Of a DNA stretch of 64,000 nt, positions 16,465 to 24,208 are shown piece by piece. The DNA lies in contig NC_008380.1 of assembly GCF_000009265.1 (NCBI RefSeq), positions 315,501 through 379,500 of the forward strand. Reading direction: 5' to 3'. Made by a program: the position numbers and the translations under genes. The notes below the pieces were generated by a model. The model was not told where the DNA came from and searched no databases. It saw nothing but the letters and a program-made list of their open reading frames with translations. The stretch's first letter is position 1; each line of letters starts with the position of its first letter. The DNA comes from Rhizobium johnstonii 3841. Lineage in GTDB: Bacteria; Pseudomonadota; Alphaproteobacteria; Rhizobiales; Rhizobiaceae.

Positions 16465-16935
16465 CTACACGGTCATTGCTTCCCAGCAAATCAATGGACC
16501 ATCTTCGGCATCGATACGCTCGCCGACACGAATAAATCCATTGCGTTCAAGGACACGCTGTGACGCGATGTTCTCAAACCCGGTTTCTGCAGAGATCAAA
16601 GCCACGCGAGGGTCGTCCCGCGCCCACTCCAGCAACTGCCCTATGGCCCGCGTGGTGCATCCACGGCCCTGACGGGAAGGCGCAATCCCATAGCCGATAT
16701 GGATGTTTCCATCTTGTGGAACCCGAACGATGGAGCAGAGGCCGACGATCTCGCCATCGTCCACGATCATCCAGGCCGACGGCGAGAAATCAGCGCCGAT
16801 TTCAGCCGCGAGGCGGCTCAACATCGCGAGTACGTCAGGAGGCGCAATCGCGCTGTCTTGGACAAGGCGCAGATGATGAGGCGCCATGCCCTTTAGCACC
16901 GCTTCAAAATCATGAGACGTTAGTTCGATAATCAT
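16465..16935 (-). CDS. GNAT family N-acetyltransferase
   Basis: This 156-residue protein has the GNAT fold. NIHIGYGIAPSRQGRGCTTRAIGQLLEWA is motif A with the acetyl-CoA loop QGRG.T, and NIASQRVLERNGFIRVGE is motif B. It resembles RimJ/RimL-like enzymes acting on proteins or small amines. The ATG at 16935 is preferred over 16956 because GAG lies at a usual distance. No partner gene; the substrate is unknown. Confidence 0.88.
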   Translation of the reverse strand: MIIELTSHDFEAVLKGMAPHHLRLVQDSAIAPPDVLAMLSRLAAEIGADFSPSAWMIVDDGEIVGLCSIVRVPQDGNIHIGYGIAPSRQGRGCTTRAIGQLLEWARDDPRVALISAETGFENIASQRVLERNGFIRVGERIDAEDGPLICWEAMTV

Positions 16936-17243
16936 CGTTTTCTCGACATTAGACATGCGCCAGCATTGGGCGCGCTAATGGCCGAGCGATAGAGCGAGGA
17001 TCAGCGCTCGGTCACGATGCCGAGCGCCTTTATCCCTACCGCCGCAGCCGGTGAGTTCTGGATCGTTGCGACGGCAAACAAAGGCGTTCTCCTCTAAGAC
17101 GGAAATGCGAATAACAGTGCCGGGCGAGGATCGCAAGATGCTCCGATCGGGCGGCACCGGCTGATCCATGCCAAACCGCAAGATCGGTCGAGCGCTGCGT
17201 TGCCGGAGGGATCTAGTTTGAGCTGACACGGAGAGCAAGACGA
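16936..17243. other. Gap between GNAT and AraC genes, no gene seen
   Basis: The 308-bp region is flanked by divergent genes and must hold both promoters. A minus-strand frame at 16975-17238 exists but has no ribosome site and no recognisable family. No clear palindrome, RNA or repeat was found. Confidence 0.35.
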
Positions 17244-18125
17244 ATGACCGCAGCGCTTCGGAACTATCATGAGCGGATGTTGCGAGTGCTGGATTATGTC
17301 GACCAGCACCTTGATGACGATCTCGATCTTGACCTTCTGAGCGGTGTCGCAGCCTTCTCGAAGTTTCACTTCCACCGGCAGTTCACGGCGACCTTCGGAT
17401 TGTCAGTACATCGCTATATCCAGCTTGCCCGCATGAAGCGCGCTTCATACCGGCTGGTTTACAGGGACGAAGAACGCGTCACCGATATAGCGATGGATGC
17501 CGGCTACGATGCACCGGATGCCTTCGCCCGCGCTTTTCGGCAACGGTTCGGGCAATCGCCTTCGTCGTTTCGGAAGTCTCCCGACTGGGAGCCGTGGCTT
17601 GCCGCCTTCGGGCCTCTCGACAATGCAAGGAGCAAGCTCATGCAGAAGACTTTTACCACTGACGACGTGATAATTCGCAATGTGCCCACCACGCCGGTGG
17701 CGATCATGGAGCATCGGGGCGACCCGGCGACGCTCGGCGCCACCATCCAGCGGTTCATCGCCTGGCGCAAGGCCGCTGGCCTGCACCCCAGGACAAGTCC
17801 GACCTTCAATGTCTGGCGTTCAGAGCGGCGTCCTCAGTCGCCTACCGATTATAGCGTGGACCTTTGTGTCGGGACCGATCAAGCGATCGAGGCGAATGGC
17901 GAGGAGATCAAAGCCGGCGAGATCCCTGGCGGACGCTGCGCGGTGCTGCGTGTCGTCGGCAACACCGACAATCTGGAGCCCGCCGCGCTCTACCTTTATC
18001 GGGACTGGCTTCCGGCCAGCGGCGAGGAAGTGCGCGACTTCCCGATCTATTGCCAGCGGCTGAGCTTCTTCCCCGAAGTGCCGGAGCATGAGGCGGTGGC
18101 GGAACTGTTTCTGCCGCTGAAATAG
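17244..18125 (+). CDS. AraC family regulator with GyrI-like effector domain
   Basis: This 293-residue protein has an N-terminal double helix-turn-helix: FSKFHFHRQFTATFGLSVHRYIQLARMKRA and VTDIAMDAGYDAPDAFARAFRQRFGQSPSSFRK, residues 38-112. A GyrI-like small-molecule binding domain follows from about residue 140 (IRNVPTTPVAIMEHRGD to the end). This order is the Rob/SoxS-BmrR-like type, which senses hydrophobic cations or drugs. No efflux gene is next to it; the nearest genes are a GNAT protein and another AraC regulator. Confidence 0.92.
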   Translation: MTAALRNYHERMLRVLDYVDQHLDDDLDLDLLSGVAAFSKFHFHRQFTATFGLSVHRYIQLARMKRASYRLVYRDEERVTDIAMDAGYDAPDAFARAFRQRFGQSPSSFRKSPDWEPWLAAFGPLDNARSKLMQKTFTTDDVIIRNVPTTPVAIMEHRGDPATLGATIQRFIAWRKAAGLHPRTSPTFNVWRSERRPQSPTDYSVDLCVGTDQAIEANGEEIKAGEIPGGRCAVLRVVGNTDNLEPAALYLYRDWLPASGEEVRDFPIYCQRLSFFPEVPEHEAVAELFLPLK

Positions 18126-18138
18126 CGCCCTCTGGCGG

Positions 18139-18176
18139 CGGCCTGTCCATTCTGATCGCTGGAAGCGGACAGGCCG
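18139..18176 (+). terminator. Hairpin after the AraC/GyrI gene
   Basis: A perfect 10-bp stem CGGCCTGTCC/GGACAGGCCG with an 18-nt loop starts 13 bp after the stop codon. Only TT follows, so it is a possible terminator without a proper U tract. Confidence 0.45.
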
Positions 18177-18365
18177 TTGTCCGCCTCGGGCCGGCCGGGG
18201 GGCTTGAGCCCCGGGGGAATGTCTACAATCCCCGCAAGCCATCTACCGACTACCATCGGCTCTTAGCGCACCATTCCAGGTCCGAACCGCGAACGCGGCA
18301 GAAGTACCGTCAGCGTCAGCCTTCGAACACCTGAGAGGTGCGCAACAGCCAAGGTCCGGAGTGCA

Positions 18366-19313
18366 TCAGATATCCTTGACCTGCGTCAAACTGCGTTTGT
18401 GCATATTATTGTCTCGGTAAGATTTCGGCGACTTACCGGCTACCCGCTTGAACGCGTTACTAAAAGCGCTCTCCGACGTGTAGCCGACTGAGCGCGCGAT
18501 CAACGCCACCGATTTTCCTGCCTCGTCCCGCAGTGCCTGCTCAGCCAGTCGCATGCGCCACTGTGTCAGGTAGGTCAGGGGCGCGACGCCGGCGACGGTG
18601 CGGAACCGGTCGGCGAACGTCGTCCGCGACATGGCGCAGGCAGCAGCGAGATCTTCAAGGTGCCATGCCCGCGCTGGATCCTCGTGCATCAAACGTAGGG
18701 CCGGCGCGATGCGCGGATCGCTTAGCGCCCTTAGCCAGCCGCTGCCTGCGCAGTGTGCTCCGGCCAGATGGGCCCGCAGGATCTGGATGAAAAGCAGCTG
18801 CGCCAGCTGAGCGGATGCGAGTTCAGCGCCTGGTAAATCGGATGTTCGCTCCTCGACGAGCCGGTCGAGCAGCCAGCGGAACGTCGTGGCCGCGGGCAAG
18901 TTCGCCTGCACGTGGATCCAGGGCGGCAGCACGTCCGCCAACAGGCGGCCGCTCACGGGATCAAGTAGGACGTGTCCGCCGACATGCGCGAAGTCGTCAC
19001 CGTCGCCGAGTTGAGCCGTCGTTCGCCCGACTCCGGAGAACAACGTCATCGCGTCGACAGGAGAGACATCGGGATCACTGGCGAGCACGAATGCTCGCGG
19101 CGCCGAGAGCAGCCCCACATCACCAGTTGCAAACCGGATAGGCGCTTCGCCGTCGAGCGTCACCCAGCAGCCTCCCTTTACGACGGCGAAGAACTTGATC
19201 GTCTTCGGCACGGGGAAACGGATCGCCCAAGGGCCTCCAGCGGTGAATCCACCCGTGACCAGCGTTTCCGCCCGCGCAAGCTTGAGAATGTCGGAGAAGG
19301 GATCAGTAGTCAT
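18366..19313 (-). CDS. AraC family regulator, cupin N-terminal domain
   Basis: This 315-residue protein has an N-terminal cupin-like sensing domain ([32 protein letters not shown]). C-terminal AraC helices follow: [36 protein letters not shown] and [33 protein letters not shown]. Members of this type often control a divergent oxidoreductase gene. Here an aldo/keto reductase starts 95 bp away on the other strand, and direct repeats lie next to the regulator's start. Tight negative autoregulation and effector-dependent activation of the reductase is the likely design. Confidence 0.92.
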   Translation of the reverse strand: MTTDPFSDILKLARAETLVTGGFTAGGPWAIRFPVPKTIKFFAVVKGGCWVTLDGEAPIRFATGDVGLLSAPRAFVLASDPDVSPVDAMTLFSGVGRTTAQLGDGDDFAHVGGHVLLDPVSGRLLADVLPPWIHVQANLPAATTFRWLLDRLVEERTSDLPGAELASAQLAQLLFIQILRAHLAGAHCAGSGWLRALSDPRIAPALRLMHEDPARAWHLEDLAAACAMSRTTFADRFRTVAGVAPLTYLTQWRMRLAEQALRDEAGKSVALIARSVGYTSESAFSNAFKRVAGKSPKSYRDNNMHKRSLTQVKDI

Positions 19314-19315
19314 TT

Positions 19316-19350
19316 CGTATTCTCGCGCAAGTATTGCGTATTCTCAAGCA
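19316..19350. promoter_or_regulatory. Direct repeats between AraC and aldo/keto reductase genes
   Basis: CGTATTCTCGCGCA at 19316-19329 and CGTATTCTCAAGCA at 19337-19350 are direct repeats 21 bp apart, two helical turns. AraC-family regulators bind direct repeats with this kind of spacing. The site begins 3 bp from the AraC start codon and lies 59 bp before the reductase gene. Confidence 0.65.
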
Positions 19351-19408
19351 TTCAACGTCCGCCCTGCCACATCTATGTTCACTGCCACACACCAGAACGA
19401 CGAGGCCA

Positions 19409-20410
<1,002 letters not shown>

Positions 20411-20438
20411 TGCACAACAAGCAAGTCTGGAGATCGTT

Positions 20439-21473
20439 ATGAGTGGCGAACTGGTGCTCGTGACCGGCGGAAGCGGGTTCATCGCGCAGCATTGCATCCT
20501 GGCGCTCTTGCGGGCGGGCTATCGCGTGCGGACCACGCTCAGGTCACTGTCGCGAGAGGCGGAGGTTCTCAGCAACCTCAGGACTGGCGGTGCCGAGCCA
20601 GGCGACCGCCTTTCGTTTATCGCTGCTGACCTTACCGCCGACGACGGCTGGGCGGAGGCTGCCGCAGGCTGCACCTATGTGATCCACGGCGCCTCGCCTA
20701 CGCCGTCCGGCGATCAGGTGTGCGAGGAAGATTGGGTCAGGCCTGCGGTCGACGGCAACATGCGCGTGCTCCGCGCGGCACGCGATGCGGGCGTGAAGCG
20801 GGTGGTGCTCACCTCGGCCTTCGGTGCGATCGGCGTCGGCCACAAACCGCGAAGTCGTCCCTTCGTCGAGACCGACTGGAGTGACCTGAACGGGCATGTG
20901 GCGCCCTATCAGAGATCGAAGACGCTGGCCGAGCGCGCGTCGTGGGATTTCATTGCCCGCGAGGGCGGCGGGCTCGAGCTTGCGAGTGTCAACCCCACGA
21001 CCGTGCTCGGGCCCGCGCTCGGTCCCGACTATTCCCACTCGATCCGTCTCATCAAGAACTTGCTGGACGGTCAGCAGGGCTGTCCCAAGATCAATACCTG
21101 CGTTGTCGACGTGCGCGACGTCGCCGACTTGCATCTACGCGCGATGACCGATCCCGCAGCAAGGGGCGAGCGCTTCCTCGCAGCGTCGGGCGAAAGCCTG
21201 TGGATGGTCGAGATCGCCAGGCTTCTCAAACAACGTCTGGGGAAAGGCGCGAGCAAGGTGTCCACGCGTGTTTTGCCCAACTGGTTCGTCCGCGTCGTCG
21301 CGCTGTTCAATCCGGCGATGAAGGGGATCGTGCCGCATCTCGGCGTCAATATGAACGCCAGCAGCGAGAAGGCCCAACGCCTGCTTGGTTGGGAGCCCCG
21401 CTCGCGTGAAGAGGCTATCGGCGCCACGGCCGACAGCCTCATCCGCCTCGGCCGGGTCAACATGAAGGATTAG
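20439..21473 (+). CDS. NAD-dependent epimerase/dihydroflavonol-4-reductase-like protein
   Basis: This 344-residue extended SDR has the cofactor motif TGGSGFIAQH near residue 9, a second-strand Arg (RTTLRS) pointing to NADPH, and the YQRSKTLAE catalytic Tyr/Lys. VNPTTVLGPALGPDYSHS is typical of the dihydroflavonol reductase/aldehyde reductase group. Bacterial members reduce aldehydes or ketones of unknown identity. GGAG lies six bases before the ATG. It follows the aldo/keto reductase and is probably coexpressed with it. Confidence 0.9.
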   Translation: MSGELVLVTGGSGFIAQHCILALLRAGYRVRTTLRSLSREAEVLSNLRTGGAEPGDRLSFIAADLTADDGWAEAAAGCTYVIHGASPTPSGDQVCEEDWVRPAVDGNMRVLRAARDAGVKRVVLTSAFGAIGVGHKPRSRPFVETDWSDLNGHVAPYQRSKTLAERASWDFIAREGGGLELASVNPTTVLGPALGPDYSHSIRLIKNLLDGQQGCPKINTCVVDVRDVADLHLRAMTDPAARGERFLAASGESLWMVEIARLLKQRLGKGASKVSTRVLPNWFVRVVALFNPAMKGIVPHLGVNMNASSEKAQRLLGWEPRSREEAIGATADSLIRLGRVNMKD

Positions 21474-21617
21474 AAATTGGAGACACCCAAGATCGACGGC
21501 GGTTCCCTACGGCAACGAAATGCGCGCCTGCGGATTATAGCGTGGACACGGCGGGTGGCGAACATCGGGTCGCGGATTTATGCGCATTTCAAAAACCAGT
21601 TGAACTAACTTACAACC

Positions 21618-21634
21618 GATTGCATAGTGCAATC
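21618..21634. promoter_or_regulatory. Palindrome GATTGCA-N3-TGCAATC upstream of the RibD-like gene
   Basis: A perfect 7-bp inverted repeat with a 3-nt spacer lies 40 bp before the start at 21674, where an operator would be expected. It is preceded by ACTTACAA. Such TTGCA/TGCAA dyads are common operators of small winged-helix repressors. No matching regulator gene is adjacent. Confidence 0.5.
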
Positions 21635-21673
21635 AGCTTGCGCGGATATGCCTTTTAAGGAAAGGAAGTGAGT

Positions 21674-22204
21674 ATGGCCAAGCTTGTGTTCGGAATGAAC
21701 CAGTCCCTGGACGGCTACGTCGATCATACGGCGTTTGGGCCAAGCCCGACACTCTTCCGCCACTTCATCGAGGAGGCTCAGCGGCAGGCGGGCAGTGTGT
21801 ACGGTCGCCAGATGTATGAGGTCATGCGTTACTGGGACGACGAACATCCTGAATGGGACGCAGAGCGACACGCCTTCGCGGCAGCGTGGCGGAACCAGCC
21901 GAAATGGGTCGTCTCGCGCTCATCGAAGTCGGTCGGTCCCAACGCCAGGCTTGTTGAGGAAGATCTTGCGGCCGCGATCCGCGAGCTGAAGGCGGAACGC
22001 GACGGGGAGATCGAAGTTGCCGGCCCCAATTTGGCGCAAAGCCTGACCGAACTTGGCCTGATCGATGAGTATCGCATCTACCTGCACCCCGTCGTGCTCG
22101 GTCACGGCAAGCCATATTTCGCCGGACCCAGGCCGCCGCTCCGCCTGATGGCTCATGACCGGATTGGCGAGGATGTGATCAGGTTGACCTACGTTCCGGC
22201 TTGA
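21674..22204 (+). CDS. Dihydrofolate reductase/RibD C-terminal domain family protein
   Basis: This 176-residue protein has the DHFR-like fold of the YyaP/YwjB family: KLVFGMNQSLDGYVDH, AGSVYGRQMYEVMRYWDD, WVVSRSS, EIEVAGPNLAQSLTELGLIDEYRIYLHPVVLGHGKPYF. It probably binds NADPH and reduces an unknown substrate; it is not a housekeeping dihydrofolate reductase. The ATG at 21674 has AGGAAG upstream. A GTG two codons earlier is also in frame. It stands alone behind a 200-bp gap with a palindrome. Confidence 0.88.
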   Translation: MAKLVFGMNQSLDGYVDHTAFGPSPTLFRHFIEEAQRQAGSVYGRQMYEVMRYWDDEHPEWDAERHAFAAAWRNQPKWVVSRSSKSVGPNARLVEEDLAAAIRELKAERDGEIEVAGPNLAQSLTELGLIDEYRIYLHPVVLGHGKPYFAGPRPPLRLMAHDRIGEDVIRLTYVPA

Positions 22205-22507
22205 TCTCGGGACTCGCCAGATGGAAATCGCCGCGAAAGTCTTGGTCTTGGGTTGGGGCCAAAGCGACGGAAACAGCCCGCTTGGTGCCGTCGACGGAGG
22301 TGACGGCGCGCAGCCTAAGAATTCATAGGGGCGCCCGTCGCAAAGGTGATGCCCGCGATAGCGGACGGGCGCCTGATCCGGGTGCAGACCAGCCTGCGTT
22401 GCTAGAGCAGGATGATTTTAGGCCAGATCGGCCTAAAATCTGAATCCTGTTCTAAATTAAAAAGTTAGAGCATGATGTCGTCCGAAAACCGCTGACACTT
22501 TTCAGCA
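22205..22507. other. Gene-free stretch: guaA fragment plus mosaic repeat
   Basis: The 303-bp region between two convergent genes contains a degraded piece of guaA (22286-22373) and the start of a two-part palindromic mosaic (from 22404). The first 80 bp hold nothing recognised. No complete coding region fits. Confidence 0.7.
22286..22373 (-). pseudogene. Degraded internal fragment of guaA
   Basis: Bases 22286-22314 are identical over 29 bp to 32982-33010 in the intact guaA gene. After a small deletion, GAATTCATAGG and GCGCCCGTCGC match again, and similarity fades by about 22373. The match covers guaA codons for the segment around [10 protein letters not shown], near the C-terminus, in the same orientation as the intact gene. 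It has a gap and substitutions and cannot be translated. It marks a duplication or insertion boundary. Confidence 0.75.
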
Positions 22508-22516
22508 TCATGCTCT
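22404..22516. repeat. Rhizobium intergenic mosaic palindrome (RIME-like), copy 2
   Basis: Two palindromes lie side by side. The first (22404-22453) has AGAGCAGGAT/ATCCTGTTCT outer arms and an inner stem ATTTTAGGCC/GGCCTAAAAT. The second (22468-22515) has GAGCATGATG/CATCATGCTC arms. The part from 22441 on is nearly the same as 8301-8376. The TCA at 22508-22510 is the stop codon of the isochorismatase gene, so the repeat reaches into coding sequence. Confidence 0.82.
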
Positions 22517-23155
22517 AGGCACAGGTGTGTTGAGCAGCTGCTGCTCCCAGAGGTACGCGATGCCGCTACCGGCGGCGTGCTGCTTGAGAACCTCCGTCAA
22601 CTCTGCAGCGTGCTCGGTGCGCGCCCAGTCGCGCTGCCATTCGGACGCCAGCGCCAGCCAGGTCATCATGTTCGCGCCAGCCGCGATCATGCGCTGGATG
22701 GCGACCTCGTGGGCCTCGACCGAAGTGCCGCCCGACGCGTCGGTGATAACAGTCACATCCCAGCCTTCGCCGAGCGCCTGGATCACCGGCATCGCGACGC
22801 AGATTTCGGTCCACAGGCCGGCGATGATCAGCTGCTTGCGGCCGGTTGCTTTGACCGCGTCCACGACCTTCCTGTCTTCCCAGGTATTGATGAACGTCCG
22901 GTCGATTACCTCCTGGCCGGGAAATACGTCGGTGATTTGCGGGAAGATCAGACCGCCCCGATCGGCGATCACGCTCGTCAGGATGGTGGGAACACCGAAA
23001 GCCCTCGCGGCCTTCGCCAGTGCCGTCGAATTGTTGACCACTGCATGCGGATCGTGGCTGTTCAGGTTCGCGAGCTGGTAGGGCTGGTGGTCGATCAGAA
23101 CGAGTACCGAATCTTCGGGACGAAGAAGCGAAGCAAGGCCGTTACGAAAGGTCAT
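22508..23155 (-). CDS. Isochorismatase family hydrolase (YcaC-like)
   Basis: This 215-residue protein has the cysteine-hydrolase fold. SVLVLIDHQPYQLANL provides the catalytic Asp, and QLIIAGLWTEICVAMPVIQALGEG holds the nucleophile Cys and cis-peptide region, as in YcaC. The physiological substrate of this group is unknown. A divergent LysR gene starts 153 bp away and is the likely regulator. Its last three residues and stop lie inside a palindromic repeat, so the original C-terminus may have been replaced. Confidence 0.9.
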   Translation of the reverse strand: MTFRNGLASLLRPEDSVLVLIDHQPYQLANLNSHDPHAVVNNSTALAKAARAFGVPTILTSVIADRGGLIFPQITDVFPGQEVIDRTFINTWEDRKVVDAVKATGRKQLIIAGLWTEICVAMPVIQALGEGWDVTVITDASGGTSVEAHEVAIQRMIAAGANMMTWLALASEWQRDWARTEHAAELTEVLKQHAAGSGIAYLWEQQLLNTPVPRA

Positions 23156-23308
23156 TATTACTTCCTTTGCTGCCGCCCATGAGCGGCATTGGTTTTGCGG
23201 GAGACATGCGCCAAGGGCGACGTTGCCTGGAAGCAGTATTGCCGTTCCTATTCGAGATGCGGTAGCACGCTTTTATGGCAAGCTGTGTCGCGGAAAGGGG
23301 AACGCTAA

Positions 23309-24208
23309 ATGGATATCGAAGAACTGCAGACATTCGTGGAAGTGGCTGATGCCGGGGGCGTTTCGCCGGCCGCGCTCCGGCTCGGCGTCTCCAAGTCGAT
23401 CGTCAGTCGGCGGCTTTTCCGGCTTGAAGCGGAACTTGGTGTCCAGCTTCTTGCACGGACCACCCGGGGCGCCGCTCTCACGGAAGCAGGGGTCACGTTC
23501 CGAGATTATGCAGCGAGAGTCTGCGCCGAGATCGACGTGGCCAGGGAAACGATCCTACCCGCCGGTGACCTTCGCGGCCGCTTGCGAGTTGCCGTGCCGC
23601 TTTCCTTCGGCCAGACTCACTTCGCTCCCATCCTCGCGGAAATGGCGCGCCGCCACCCCCAGCTCCACATCCACACCTGCTACAGTGATCGCTTCGTCGA
23701 TCTCATCACAGAGGGTTATGATTGTGCGATCCGGGTTGGCTATCTTCAGGACTCCAACTTGATCGCAAGACGCGTCGGACCGATCTATGGGAAGTTCGTC
23801 GCAAGCCCGGACTACATCAAGGCGCATGGGTCTCCCGAGACGCCGGAGGAACTCATCGCTCATGAGGCCCTCATGCAGGGCACCGAAGCCTGGCAACTCA
23901 TGGATGGCGACAAGATCATCACGGTTCGTCCGCAGGGGCGCTTTAAAGCCGACAACGGTACTGCTCTGGTCGCCGCCGCGGTAGCAGGATTAGGGATCGC
24001 TTACCTGCCCGATTGCCTTACCCATGAATTTATTGCCTCCGGCGCGCTTGTGCCGGTCATGACGCATTATCCACCACCCCCGGCAGGTGCCTATGTCATC
24101 CGCCCGCCAGGTCAGCATCCCGCACGGAAGATACGGGTCCTCACCGAATTGCTGATTGAGTATTGCGAACCGGCTCCGTCCTTTCACGATTTGGGGTGGG
24201 CAGATTAA
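23309..24208 (+). CDS. LysR family transcriptional regulator
   Basis: This 299-residue protein has the LysR winged helix (VSPAALRLGVSKSIVSRRLFRLEAELGVQLLARTTRGAALTEAG, residues 19-62) and effector domain. It is of the CrgA/DmlR-like subgroup, which often control divergent oxidoreductase or hydrolase genes. It faces away from the isochorismatase gene, its likely target. Its stop overlaps the convergent ATPase regulator by 4 bp. Confidence 0.92.
   Translation: MDIEELQTFVEVADAGGVSPAALRLGVSKSIVSRRLFRLEAELGVQLLARTTRGAALTEAGVTFRDYAARVCAEIDVARETILPAGDLRGRLRVAVPLSFGQTHFAPILAEMARRHPQLHIHTCYSDRFVDLITEGYDCAIRVGYLQDSNLIARRVGPIYGKFVASPDYIKAHGSPETPEELIAHEALMQGTEAWQLMDGDKIITVRPQGRFKADNGTALVAAAVAGLGIAYLPDCLTHEFIASGALVPVMTHYPPPPAGAYVIRPPGQHPARKIRVLTELLIEYCEPAPSFHDLGWAD

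Noticed and set aside
16975..17238. Minus-strand frame between the GNAT and AraC genes, possibly a transposase remnant
   Set aside because: No recognisable motif or terminal repeats; too weak to claim.
21474..21602. Open codons in frame after the TAG of the epimerase gene, suggesting readthrough or a longer ancestral protein
   Set aside because: About 42 open codons after a stop are not rare by chance at this base composition, and the family ends normally at the TAG.
22286..22373. att site of a tyrosine-integrase island at guaA
   Set aside because: No integrase gene is present and the repeated piece is internal to guaA rather than its 3' end; only a duplication or rearrangement is supported.
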